Source of the DNA: Thermoplasmata archaeon
Lineage (GTDB): Archaea; Thermoplasmatota; Thermoplasmata; Lutacidiplasmatales; UBA184
Reading direction: 5' to 3'
Length of the DNA stretch: 21,618 nt
NCBI GenBank assembly: GCA_013044425.1
Contig: JABEUK010000042.1
Coordinates: 1 to 21,618 of the forward strand
Under the pieces are notes generated by a model. The model did no database searches, was not told the origin of the DNA, and saw only the letters and a list, made by a program, of their open reading frames with translations. This document shows positions 1 to 7,621 of the stretch, in pieces. The first letter of the stretch is position 1, and the number at the start of each line of letters is the position of its first letter. Both the position numbers and the translations under genes were made by a program.

Positions 1-48
1 CGACTAGATCGAAGCCCGATCGGCCACCGAGCTCCAACATTTTCCGAA

Positions 49-84
49 CGGCCCCGGGGGTCCCCCCGGGGCCGGACTTTTCTC
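49..84 (+). terminator. Strong GC hairpin followed by a T-run
   Basis: Positions 49-60 and 63-74 are perfect 12-base inverted arms made only of G and C. They are followed within a few bases by TTTT at 78-81. Read on the plus strand this resembles an intrinsic-type terminator for a gene lying before the window. Read on the minus strand, downstream of the pyrophosphatase gene, no U-tract follows the hairpin. The arms leave only two bases between them, so the outermost central pairs must open to form the loop. Archaeal termination depends mainly on T-tracts, so the stem itself could instead serve RNA stability or a convergent gene border. Confidence 0.5.
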
Positions 85-90
85 GAACGG

Positions 91-690
91 TTACGCCCTG
101 GCCTTCGTGCGCCGGGACCTGCGCCTTCGATCCCGGGCGTCCAGCGAGGCGAGCAACTGGCCCGCGGCCCGTAGGGCTTGCGAGCGGTGCGATCGTTCGT
201 TCTTCTCGGCGGCCGGGATCTGCGCGAACGTGCGGGTGCCGCCTTCGGGGATGAAGATCGGGTCGTAGCCGAAGCCGTTCTTCCCCGCCGCGCGAGGCGC
301 GATCGTCCCTCGGACCTCGCCGGGGAACAACCAGATCCGCCGGCCCCGTCGCAATCCCGCCACCGCCCGGAAGCTCGCGGCACGGGGGCGGCGCTTCAGC
401 AGCTCGAAGAGCGGCCCGAATCCCCAGATGTCGAGGATGTGGGCCGAGTAGACCCCCGGAAAGCCGTTGAGGCTCGGGATGAACAGGCCGGAATCTTCGA
501 CCAGGACCCAGCCGGTCACGTCCCGGACCGCGTTCAACTTGGAACGCACGACCTCCTCGATCTTTGCCGTTTGGGGTTCGGGGAGGGTGCGACGCTTCCA
601 GCGCACCCGGAGGCCGAAGGGGCGGAGGAGCTCCCGGACCTCGCGATACTTACCCGCGTTGGTGCTCACGAAGGTGACGGTGGTCACCAC
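91..690 (-). CDS. rdgB: Non-canonical purine NTP pyrophosphatase (HAM1/RdgB family)
   Basis: This enzyme hydrolyses XTP, dITP and ITP to the monophosphate plus pyrophosphate, removing deaminated purines from the nucleotide pool. The 199-residue protein shows the family hallmarks: an N-terminal STNAGK phosphate-binding motif (residues 9-14), EDSGL (65-69) with the metal/base-binding acidic pair, GFGYDPIF (139-146) and SHR (167-169). Length matches the family. The last 15 or so residues form a strongly basic Arg/Lys tail that is probably lineage-specific. The start is GTG, three bases after the nitroreductase stop codon, so the two genes are probably co-transcribed and translationally coupled. 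A slightly later start is possible but would cut into the first beta strand. No separate promoter is seen. Family assignment is secure; substrate preference is from family knowledge. Confidence 0.93.
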   Translation of the reverse strand: MVTTVTFVSTNAGKYREVRELLRPFGLRVRWKRRTLPEPQTAKIEEVVRSKLNAVRDVTGWVLVEDSGLFIPSLNGFPGVYSAHILDIWGFGPLFELLKRRPRAASFRAVAGLRRGRRIWLFPGEVRGTIAPRAAGKNGFGYDPIFIPEGGTRTFAQIPAAEKNERSHRSQALRAAGQLLASLDARDRRRRSRRTKARA

Positions 691-693
691 GGA

Positions 694-1239
694 TCACCAC
701 GGATAGGAATCGTAGGCGATGACCTCGTCCGGGCTCTTGCGGCCCTCGACATCGGGGAGCGGGGAGGCGCGGTGCCCGTTGTTCTCGGCGGGGAACCCGA
801 TAGGGATGATCGCGATCGGATGGATCCCCTCGGGGACCTTGAGCACATTTCGCACCTTCTCCGTGTTGAAGTCGATCAGCCAGTTCGTTCCGAGCCCTTC
901 GGAGGTCGCGGCGAGACGGAGCGTGTGGATCGCCACCGCGACGTCGAGCGGATAGGCCGAGATGAATCCCCCGATCGTGACGGCGACATCCTCCTCGACG
1001 GAGAACGCAACGATGACCGCCGGCGCCTCTCCGACGATCTTGCCCCGGACGCATGCCTGGGCGAGGAGGCGCTTCTGCTCATCGTCGCGGACGACGACGA
1101 ACCGCCAGGGTTGCAGGTTGTGTTGGGACGGAGCGAGGCGAGCGGCCGAGAGGACCGTCTTCAGGAGCTCGGGCGGGACCGGCCGAGACTGGTACTGGGT
1201 GCAGGGTCGGTACGACCGGATCGCGTCGATGACGTCCAT
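694..1239 (-). CDS. Nitroreductase-family FMN-dependent oxidoreductase
   Basis: A 181-residue member of the nitroreductase-like flavoprotein fold, usually a homodimer that binds FMN and uses NAD(P)H. The N-terminus (DVIDAIRSYRP) and the SQHNLQPW motif (residues 38-45) are the typical FMN-phosphate and dimer-interface segments, and the GLGTNW segment follows in the C-terminal half. The family covers nitro-compound, quinone and enone reductases and coenzyme F420 side-activities, so the real substrate cannot be read from sequence. The ATG at 1237-1239 begins exactly at the conserved N-terminal motif. The gene lies immediately upstream of the pyrophosphatase gene in what looks like a two-gene transcript. 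A TATA-like box at about 1334-1343 would give a leader of roughly 70 bases. No Shine-Dalgarno sequence is evident. Confidence 0.88.
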   Translation of the reverse strand: MDVIDAIRSYRPCTQYQSRPVPPELLKTVLSAARLAPSQHNLQPWRFVVVRDDEQKRLLAQACVRGKIVGEAPAVIVAFSVEEDVAVTIGGFISAYPLDVAVAIHTLRLAATSEGLGTNWLIDFNTEKVRNVLKVPEGIHPIAIIPIGFPAENNGHRASPLPDVEGRKSPDEVIAYDSYPW

Positions 1240-1333
1240 GGATTCAATCGGCGAAAAGTTCAGAATCCCAGCGCGAACTGGGACGGCCCCGGTCTTGATA
1301 GACGTGCCATTCTACCTATCCTACCTCTCGAGG

Positions 1334-1343
1334 GTATTAATAG
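1334..1343 (-). promoter_or_regulatory. TATA-like box, probably for the nitroreductase gene
   Basis: The minus strand reads CTATTAATAC in a GC-rich surrounding. Transcription would start near 1310, giving a leader of about 70 bases before the ATG at 1239. The core ATTAAT is palindromic, so the box could also work towards the plus strand into the gene-free region. Assigned from position and AT-richness only. Confidence 0.4.
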
Positions 1344-1985
1344 CGTTTGCGAGCGAGCGGTGACGCTTCTCGAGCGCGGACGGGCGGTATCGAGAGCCGT
1401 GCTCATCGGGGCCGCGGTGATCGCGGGGGCTCCGACGTGGAGCGATCAAGCCCGACCCGAAGGACGAAGGCGTCGGCCGTCCTCAGTTGGCGGCCCCATC
1501 GAACGGGGAGCTTTGCAAGTCGATCGGTCCGCTACGGACGACGGGACCGCGCCACGAGCGACGATCGCATCGATAGGCCCAGCGCGCGCAGCGCGGGGGC
1601 ATACGTCAGCGTGAGGAGCCTGCCGGTGCCGGGCGGGAATCCCATCTCCTGACGCAATACGGTGCGAGGAGGGCCGGCAAGCTCCGCGGGTGCCCGATCC
1701 AGAGGATTCGTGAACGGCCTAGTCCGACGGGTAGATCGTAGCGGGATCGGGGACCTCCGGTCCGAAGTCGGTTCGATCAAGTCCACACTCCGTGCACTCG
1801 ACCACCGAGTACAGTCGTTCGGAACTCTGGTGGCGAGTATCCGGCGCTGCGAACACCGAACGCCATCGATCCCGGTCGCATAGGGGCATAGCGCTCTACG
1901 CTCCGGAGCCGAATTGGGCGCTCCTCTGCCCACCGGAAGGTTCCGTCGGTTCCACGGCGAGTTCGAGGGAGTGGGGCGCCCGCGC
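1344..1985. other. Gene-free stretch between nitroreductase and smc
   Basis: The whole gap between the two start codons runs from 1240 to 2239, about 1 kb, which is unusual in this otherwise compact window. Open frames of 70-200 codons occur here on both strands. Their products are rich in Arg, Ser, Pro and Gly, show no recognisable domain, and resemble chance frames in GC-rich DNA. I looked for tRNA arms, the SRP RNA helix 8 core and conserved RNase P RNA blocks and found none. An unrecognised non-coding RNA or an eroded gene remains possible. The promoter-proximal repeats from 1986 onwards are listed separately. Confidence 0.5.
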
Positions 1986-2131
1986 AACGGTACCTTTCGG
2001 GCCGCCCGAGTTAAGCGTCTTTCGGAATCCTTCCCCGAGAAAATGGCAGCCGACGGGACGCCACCCGACTTTGAACAGCCCGAAAACAGGGGAGGTTCAC
2101 CACCCGATGGCTGAACAGTACCTTTCGGGCC
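1986..2131 (+). repeat. Pair of 18-base direct repeats upstream of smc
   Basis: AACGGTACCTTTCGGGCC at 1986-2003 recurs as AACAGTACCTTTCGGGCC at 2114-2131, with 17 of 18 bases identical and a spacing of 128 bases. The second copy lies directly before the smc TATA box at 2138-2145. The core TTTCGGGC also appears inverted as GCCCGAAA at 2078-2085, and a shorter form (TTTCGGAA) is at 2020-2027. The placement suggests regulator-binding sites or a promoter-linked duplication. No binding protein can be named. Confidence 0.6.
2061..2118 (+). repeat. Second imperfect direct repeat in the smc control region
   Basis: CCACCCGA, a gap of 3 bases, then TGAACAG is found at 2061-2078. The same two blocks with a gap of 4 bases are at 2100-2118. 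All 15 defined bases match, and the blocks are spaced by 39-40 bases. The second copy runs into the second copy of the 18-base repeat, so two repeat types are interleaved just before the smc TATA box. Two further short words are also duplicated around here: GGAAGGTTCCG (1935-1945 and 2211-2221) and GCAACGGT (1984-1991 and 2203-2210). Confidence 0.5.
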
Positions 2132-2137
2132 CAACGA

Positions 2138-2145
2138 TTAAATAT
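2138..2145 (+). promoter_or_regulatory. TATA box of the smc-scpA-scpB operon
   Basis: TTAAATAT is the clearest AT-rich octamer in the region upstream of smc. With normal archaeal spacing, transcription would start at about 2165-2170, leaving a leader of some 70 bases before the smc ATG at 2240. It is the only plausible promoter for the three-gene operon, because scpA and scpB overlap the preceding gene ends. Confidence 0.65.
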
Positions 2146-2147
2146 GG

Positions 2148-2194
2148 CTGACAGGGCTCCCTAACGGCTGCTGACAACTGTCTGACAAACAGCC
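2148..2194 (+). repeat. Repeated CTGACA words and small hairpin in the smc leader
   Basis: CTGACA occurs at 2148-2153, 2171-2176 and 2182-2187. The last two are extended to CTGACAA and sit between the arms GGCTG (2166-2170) and CAGCC (2190-2194), which could pair. The cluster covers the predicted transcription start and early leader, where a repressor or RNA structure could act. The evidence is only the pattern. Confidence 0.35.
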
Positions 2195-2239
2195 ACGCAA
2201 CAGCAACGGTGGAAGGTTCCGGGAGCCAGTGAGCAGTCG

Positions 2240-5200
2240 ATGCATCTCAAGAAGCTGAAACTGAGGAACTTCAAGTCATTCGCCGGCGCGGTAGAGATCC
2301 CATTCGAGCCGGGCTACACGGGCGTTGCGGGTCCGAACGGGATGGGCAAGTCCAACATCTCCGATGGGATTCTGTTCGTTCTCGGGCCGAAGAGTTCGAA
2401 GGCCCTTCGTGCCGATCGATTGACGCACCTCTTCTTCAACGGTGGAGCCTCGAAAAAGCCCGCCACGGAGTGCGAGGTCTCGCTGGTGTTCGACAACGCC
2501 GATCGTCTCCTACCGGTAGAGTCGGACGAAGTGGAGATCACGCGATACGTCAAGCTCGCTCCGAGCGATCCCGACGGATACTATTCCTACTTCTACGTCA
2601 ACGGCAAGCGAACCACGCAAACGGACATCGACAGCATCCTCTCCCACGCGGGGCTCTCGGGCGACGGCTACAACCTTGTCCAGCAGGGGGACGTGAACAA
2701 CATCGTCACGATGGGGCCCGTGCCGCGCCGCGGTCTCCTCGAACGCCTCGCTGGCATCGCCCAGTTCGACGATGAGCTCGGGCGAGCGGAGACCAAGCGA
2801 ACGGACCTCGATGCCAACTTGGATCGGATTCGCACGCTCCTCGGCGAGATCAAGAGTCGGCTCGGTTCTCTCGAATCCCAGCGGCTCGAGGCCATCCAGT
2901 ACCGTCAACTCGAGGAGGAGAAGCACCGAACCGAGGCGCGCCTTGCGCGCGCGGGCCACATGATGGCCCAGCAGGAGTTTGACACTTGTCAAAAGCAGGT
3001 AGAGACGCTCCAGCAGGAGATTCAGAAGCTCGACGCGGAGCGAGCCCGGCTCGTCCACGAACGGGACGAGCTTGTCGGCCAAATCGACACCGTCGACCGA
3101 GAGATCGCGAAGGCAGGCGGAGAGGCGGCCGAGAAGTTCCGAACTGAACTGGGCGAGAAGCGGCTCGCGCTCGCTACCCTCCAGATGAATCTCGACCACC
3201 AGAAAGAAGCGCTCCAAACCCTGGAGAGCCGAATCCAGGAGCTCAACGGACTATCGAGCTCGGACGAGAAGGAGAGTACTCGACTCCGCGCAGAGGAGAC
3301 CCGGCTCGCCCAGCAGCTCGCGGAAGTCTCCAAGCGCGGTGAGGAGATCGGTGCGCACCTCGCCGAAGCGACGGGCGGGTCCGAACATTCCCAGGGGAAG
3401 CTCGCCGGTGCGAAGAAGCAGGTCCTCGAACTCCAGCGCCGCCAGACGGAACAGGAGAAGGCATGGCAGGCCGGAGTCCAACAACGCGAATCCCTCAAGG
3501 CCCAGGTCGAGAGCGCCGAGCGCGCCCGCGCCCAGGCCGAAGACAGCCGACGGGAGCGGGAGGTCGAGGTCCGTGACCTTGAGCTCCGCATCAAGGAAGC
3601 GAATCCGGACGGCACCAACAAGGGTGGGGCTACCGGGGATCTGCAGAAGGAGCTCTTCCAGCTCAAGAGCAAGGAGAAGAGCCTCACCGCGGAGGCTGAA
3701 CGTCTCGGGCAGGAAGTCACCGAACTGAATCGGCGCTACATGGCCCTCGAGGCCCGTCTCAAGGCGCGCAGCGAGTCCGGGAGCCGCGGCGGCGCGCTCG
3801 CTGCGGTGGACTTCCTGCTGTCGCAACGGAATCTCGGGAAGGTCAAGGGAATCCGAGGAACGGTCTCCGAGCTCATCCATTTCGACAACAAGCACCGCCT
3901 CGGGCTAGAGATTGCCGGAGGATCGCGGTTCCACGCCCTCGTGGTCGAGACCGACGCAGTCGCGGAGGAGTGCATCCGCACCCTGCGCGCAGAGAAACGA
4001 GGACGGGCTACCTTCCTCCCCCTCAACAAGATGCTCCCCGCCCGCCCGAAGGGCAAGAGCCTGATCGTCGCCCAGTCGTCCGGGGCGGTGGGATTCGCTA
4101 TCGATCTAGTCAAGTTCGATGAATCGCTGAGGCCGGCGATCTCCTACGTGTTCGGCGAGACGGTCGTGATGGACGATCTCGCCCACGCGCGCGCGCAGAT
4201 GGGCGGGGTCCGCCTTGTCACCCTGACGGGCGATCTGATCGAGGCGACGGGGGCAATCTCCGGCGGCTACATCGACGCGGCCGGCAAGAGTGTGGACAGC
4301 GCCTCCGAGCTCAAGCAGATCGGGGAGGAACTCCGAGAGAAGAGCGAGGCCGACGCCGCCGCGCGCACCGAGCTTGGCAAGGTCTCGACTCGCATTCGCG
4401 AGGTAAGTGAGGAACTCGCGAAGCGGTCGATCCGGGCCGACGCGCACCAATCTACCCGCCAGATCCTCGATAAGGAGCTCTCCGCGGCTCGCCTCCGCCT
4501 CCAGGAGGTGGTCGAACAGATCCGCGCCTCTCAGAAGGAGCAGGAACACGCGAGCGAGGAGCTCTCCACGCTCGAAGCGAGAGTAGCGAAGCTCGCGGAG
4601 GAGATCACTGCGCTCAAGGCCGAGATCGGGAAGTCCCAGGAGCAGTATCTCGGACAGCTCCCCGGCGCGCTTTCCGCGCGGGTCCGACAGTGGCAGCAGG
4701 ACGCTCAGGAGACGAGCGACTCGCGCGTGAAGTTGAACGGAGAGCTGCAGTCGATCCGGACGAACCTCACGGCACTCACCGACCGGCTCGCGGCCCGGAG
4801 GAAGGAGATCGCGACCGCGCAGCACGAGCTCGCGGCCAAGCGTAAAGAGATCGCCACGAGCGAGCGCGCGCTCGTCCAGTCGAGGGCGGCGCTCGACGCG
4901 ATGAAGGGCGTAGAAGAACAGCAAGGGGCGACCTTCCGCGTCCAGGCCGAGAAGAAGAAGAAGCTCGAGGAGGGGAGGCTCGCGGTGACCGAGTCGCTCG
5001 CGAAGGCCGAAGTGACGCTCACCAACCGACAGACGATGCTCCAGCAAGAGGAGGTACGGCTCGCTCAGGCCGAGGCGAAGCTCCGCGACGTCCAGGAGGC
5101 TCTCAAGCAGTTCCCCGAGCCCGAGGCGAACGAGAAGCCCATCCCGGTAGAGGAGCTCAAGCGAACCCTCTCCGCCACCATCGTTCAGCTGGAAGGAATG

Positions 5201-5866
5201 GGTTCCGTCAACCTGCGCGCGCTGGAGGAGTACGACCAGGAGAAGGCGCGCATGGACGAGTTTGACTCCGAGGCTCAGCGCCTATCCAGCGAGAAGGGCG
5301 AACTGCTCAGCCTCGTCCAGCAGATCGAGGAAAAGAAGCGGGAGAAGATCAACGAGGTCGTCGTCCGCGTCAACACCGCGTACGTCGATATCTACCGGGA
5401 GCTCACGCGCGGGGGCGAAGGCGAGATCGTCCTGGAGAACCCCAAGGATCCGCTCGCGGGAGGTCTCCTCATCAGGGCCCGTCCGATCGGAAAGAACGTC
5501 CAGCGCCTCGAGCAACTCTCCGGCGGCGAGAAATCGATCGCGAGCTTGGCGTTCATCTTCGCGCTGCAGCGCTACGATCCGAGCCCACTCTACGTCTTCG
5601 ACGAGGTGGACATGTCCCTCGATGGGATCAATGCGGAACACGTCGGGCGAATGCTCCAACGCGATTCGCAGCGCGCCCAGTTCATCGTGATATCGTTGCG
5701 CAAGGTCACCCTCAAATTCGCCCACCGACTCTACGGAGTGACGATGCGCGGCGACGGCTGCTCGCGCGTCTACGGCATCACCCTCGAGGACATCCAGGAC
5801 GTCGACGAACGAGACGCCGCCCATGGCGGTGCGGCGCCCCCCATGGTCGCCCCGGCGGCCCCATGA
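2240..5866 (+). CDS. smc: Chromosome segregation protein SMC
   Basis: SMC is the ATPase core of the condensin-like complex. Two copies dimerise at the hinge and their heads bind ATP, kleisin ScpA and ScpB to compact and segregate the chromosome. The 1208-residue length is normal. The N-terminal head carries Walker A, GPNGMGKSN, at residues 31-39; Met replaces the Ser usual in SMC but fits the general P-loop. Long heptad-like Glu/Lys/Arg-rich coiled coils span about 170-515 and 690-1050 and flank a Gly-rich hinge at about 515-680. The C-terminal head has the ABC signature LSGGEKS from residue 1093 and Walker B YVFDEVDMSLD at 1118-1128. A short Ala/Pro tail follows. The ATG at 2240 begins the canonical MHLKKLKLRNFKSF start. 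The stop overlaps the scpA ATG by four bases, which shows operon structure and translational coupling. The assignment is secure. Confidence 0.97.
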   Translation: MHLKKLKLRNFKSFAGAVEIPFEPGYTGVAGPNGMGKSNISDGILFVLGPKSSKALRADRLTHLFFNGGASKKPATECEVSLVFDNADRLLPVESDEVEITRYVKLAPSDPDGYYSYFYVNGKRTTQTDIDSILSHAGLSGDGYNLVQQGDVNNIVTMGPVPRRGLLERLAGIAQFDDELGRAETKRTDLDANLDRIRTLLGEIKSRLGSLESQRLEAIQYRQLEEEKHRTEARLARAGHMMAQQEFDTCQKQVETLQQEIQKLDAERARLVHERDELVGQIDTVDREIAKAGGEAAEKFRTELGEKRLALATLQMNLDHQKEALQTLESRIQELNGLSSSDEKESTRLRAEETRLAQQLAEVSKRGEEIGAHLAEATGGSEHSQGKLAGAKKQVLELQRRQTEQEKAWQAGVQQRESLKAQVESAERARAQAEDSRREREVEVRDLELRIKEANPDGTNKGGATGDLQKELFQLKSKEKSLTAEAERLGQEVTELNRRYMALEARLKARSESGSRGGALAAVDFLLSQRNLGKVKGIRGTVSELIHFDNKHRLGLEIAGGSRFHALVVETDAVAEECIRTLRAEKRGRATFLPLNKMLPARPKGKSLIVAQSSGAVGFAIDLVKFDESLRPAISYVFGETVVMDDLAHARAQMGGVRLVTLTGDLIEATGAISGGYIDAAGKSVDSASELKQIGEELREKSEADAAARTELGKVSTRIREVSEELAKRSIRADAHQSTRQILDKELSAARLRLQEVVEQIRASQKEQEHASEELSTLEARVAKLAEEITALKAEIGKSQEQYLGQLPGALSARVRQWQQDAQETSDSRVKLNGELQSIRTNLTALTDRLAARRKEIATAQHELAAKRKEIATSERALVQSRAALDAMKGVEEQQGATFRVQAEKKKKLEEGRLAVTESLAKAEVTLTNRQTMLQQEEVRLAQAEAKLRDVQEALKQFPEPEANEKPIPVEELKRTLSATIVQLEGMGSVNLRALEEYDQEKARMDEFDSEAQRLSSEKGELLSLVQQIEEKKREKINEVVVRVNTAYVDIYRELTRGGEGEIVLENPKDPLAGGLLIRARPIGKNVQRLEQLSGGEKSIASLAFIFALQRYDPSPLYVFDEVDMSLDGINAEHVGRMLQRDSQRAQFIVISLRKVTLKFAHRLYGVTMRGDGCSRVYGITLEDIQDVDERDAAHGGAAPPMVAPAAP

Positions 5867-6843
5867 CGATCTCGGAGGGGGCCGCGCTCGAGCTCGCGGC
5901 TGGGACCGGCCCCGCACCCCCGGTCCCCCGAGAGGCCGCCGAGAAGGTCCTCGAGTACCTCGTCTTCCATCGGTCGCTGATCGGTGACCGTGCGGACAAC
6001 TCCCAGATCCTCGAGCGGTACCTCGGCCTGGTCCAGAACCTTCGAGAGGGGGTCCACATCGTCATCGCAGACCCCTTCCACAAGGCGACGGCGATGCTGT
6101 TCGAGCTCGTCCTCGACGAGGAGTTCGATCCGTGGGAGATTGATCTTGTCCGCTTCGTTCGGGCGTACCTCGATCGCGTGCAGTCCGAGGGAGCGATCGA
6201 CTTCCCGGTCGCCGGTCGACTGGTGTGCATGGCCTGGAACATCCTGTACTTGCAATCGGAAGCGGTCCTGCGCTCCCGCGATACGCCCCCCGAGACCGAC
6301 AGCCCTCTGGACGACGGAAGCGTGGTACCCGATCCTTCCGAGGAGGGGTACCTCGGCCTGATGCAGACGCCCGAAGCGGTCGATGTGACGAGCGCGGTCC
6401 TCCATTCGGACGCGCCGCCGCCGCTCGTGCAGATGGTCCATCATCCCGAGACTCGCCCGGTGTCGCTCCTCGAGCTCATCCGAGCGTTCGGAGAGGCCGA
6501 GATCGACGCGCGCCGCTCGATCCGCCAGCAGGAGCTGCGCGAGCGCCTGAGCGACGAGCAGCGCTCCCCGCCGGAGGTGCTCGTGCATGGGGACATCCCC
6601 GAGCGCGACGTGGAGGATGCGTGGGTCGCCGCGAAGCGCCACCCCGTCGGCGAACCGTTCCCGTTCCTGAGCCTGTGGCGGCCGACGGAGGGTCGGGAGC
6701 GCCTGGTCGCCCTGTTCCTCGCGGCTCTCTACCTCGCTCGCGAACGATCGGTCGAGTTCAGCCAAGAGCAGATCCTCCGAGCTCCGCTCTCGCTCGTCCG
6801 CATGACGGAGGAACGAAAGCCGCTCATTGAGGAGGCCACGTAA
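5863..6843 (+). CDS. scpA: Segregation and condensation protein A (kleisin)
   Basis: ScpA is the kleisin that bridges the two SMC heads and recruits ScpB. The 326-residue protein has the typical N-terminal half: a helix containing LVQNLREG, then EEFDPWEIDLVRFVRAYLD at about 87-105, the most conserved ScpA segment. An acidic, poorly conserved linker follows at about 138-260. A C-terminal winged-helix domain with the RERLVALFLAALYLARE helix and SQEQI binds the opposite SMC head. It is somewhat longer than many ScpA proteins because of the linker and an Ala/Pro-rich N-terminus. The start ATG overlaps the smc stop (ATGA), and the stop TAA overlaps the scpB ATG (TAATG), so expression should be coupled and stoichiometric. 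The first 22 residues look unstructured, but no better start is visible. Confidence 0.93.
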   Translation: MTISEGAALELAAGTGPAPPVPREAAEKVLEYLVFHRSLIGDRADNSQILERYLGLVQNLREGVHIVIADPFHKATAMLFELVLDEEFDPWEIDLVRFVRAYLDRVQSEGAIDFPVAGRLVCMAWNILYLQSEAVLRSRDTPPETDSPLDDGSVVPDPSEEGYLGLMQTPEAVDVTSAVLHSDAPPPLVQMVHHPETRPVSLLELIRAFGEAEIDARRSIRQQELRERLSDEQRSPPEVLVHGDIPERDVEDAWVAAKRHPVGEPFPFLSLWRPTEGRERLVALFLAALYLARERSVEFSQEQILRAPLSLVRMTEERKPLIEEAT

Positions 6844-7505
6844 TGCCGCCGAAGGTGGACGAGCTCGCGCTCCAGGTCGAAGCGATCCTGTTCGCGTGCG
6901 GAAAGCCGTTGAGCGTTCACGAGATCTCCGAAGCCCTGGGGATCGCCGATTCGCGCTCCGTGCAGGTCGCGCTCAAGACGCTCCAGCAGACGTACGAGAA
7001 CCGACAGACGGCGCTCGAGCTGCGTCGGGTGGGGGATCGCTACGCGCTGCAGCTGGTCGAGCGGTTCGTGACCACGGTCCAGTCCGTCACGCCCGTGGAG
7101 ATGGCTCCGCGCACGCTCAAGACCCTCACGCTGATCGCCTACCACCAGCCGATCCTGCAGAGCATGCTCGTGCGGATGGTCGGGGACTCCGCCTACGAGG
7201 AGGTCCAGCGACTGCGCGGGATGAGCCTCGTCCACACCGAGGTCAAGGGCTCCACGCTCGAGCTCACCACGACACGACGCTTCGCCGAGTACTTCGGGAT
7301 CGCCTCGACCAAGCCCGAGGAGATCCGCAAGTTCCTGGAGGAGAAGCTCGGCGTGAAGCCCGGGGTCGCCGCGCCGAGCCCGGAAGAGCCCTCCACAACC
7401 CCACCGAGCGCCCCGGGAGCACCGCCCGCGCCGGCCCCGGAGCTTCTAGCAGCGGGAACCGCGGGCGCGCTCGCCGTCACGCCGACCACTGAGGCTCCGA
7501 ACTGA
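6843..7505 (+). CDS. scpB: Segregation and condensation protein B
   Basis: ScpB dimers bind the central region of ScpA and regulate the SMC ATPase cycle. The 220-residue protein has two tandem winged-helix domains: the first starts with VEAILFACGKPLSVHEISEA (about 12-31), and the second contains LTLIAYHQPI and the EEVQRLRGM helix that is characteristic of ScpB (about 97-130). Residues from about 175 to the end are a Pro/Ala/Thr/Glu-rich tail with no predicted fold, probably disordered. The ATG overlaps the scpA stop by one base. No promoter lies inside the operon, so the smc promoter should drive it. The next gene has its own TATA box, so this is probably the end of the operon. The assignment is strong from both sequence and context. 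Confidence 0.94.
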   Translation: MPPKVDELALQVEAILFACGKPLSVHEISEALGIADSRSVQVALKTLQQTYENRQTALELRRVGDRYALQLVERFVTTVQSVTPVEMAPRTLKTLTLIAYHQPILQSMLVRMVGDSAYEEVQRLRGMSLVHTEVKGSTLELTTTRRFAEYFGIASTKPEEIRKFLEEKLGVKPGVAAPSPEEPSTTPPSAPGAPPAPAPELLAAGTAGALAVTPTTEAPN

Positions 7506-7621
7506 GTCCCGGCGGCGACCGTTCGGTGGCTCTCACCGCAGCCCGGGGATGCCGCGCAGGGACGACAGCGGTATCGAGTGCGCGGGGGCCCATCTCCCGA
7601 TCCGTAGCTGTTCGTCAATCC

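Noticed and set aside
178..1614. A 478-codon open frame on the plus strand across the pyrophosphatase and nitroreductase genes
   Set aside because: Its product is Arg/Asp/Gly-rich with no domain, while the opposite strand encodes two proteins with clear family motifs. It is a GC-bias shadow.
1662..1883. A 73-codon plus-strand frame in the same gap
   Set aside because: Short, no family resemblance and no TATA box or ribosome-binding site; composition fits chance. Not excluded as a small protein.
1532..2134. A 200-codon minus-strand frame in the gap before smc
   Set aside because: The product is Arg/Pro/Ser-rich without recognisable domains, and it runs through the repeat elements and up to the smc promoter. 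No promoter or start signal supports it.
1600..2220. Possible RNase P RNA or SRP RNA in the gene-free stretch
   Set aside because: I searched by eye for the conserved RNase P blocks and the SRP helix 8 core on both strands. Only a short CCGGAAGG word at 1933-1940 turned up, without the rest of the motif. A covariance search would settle it.
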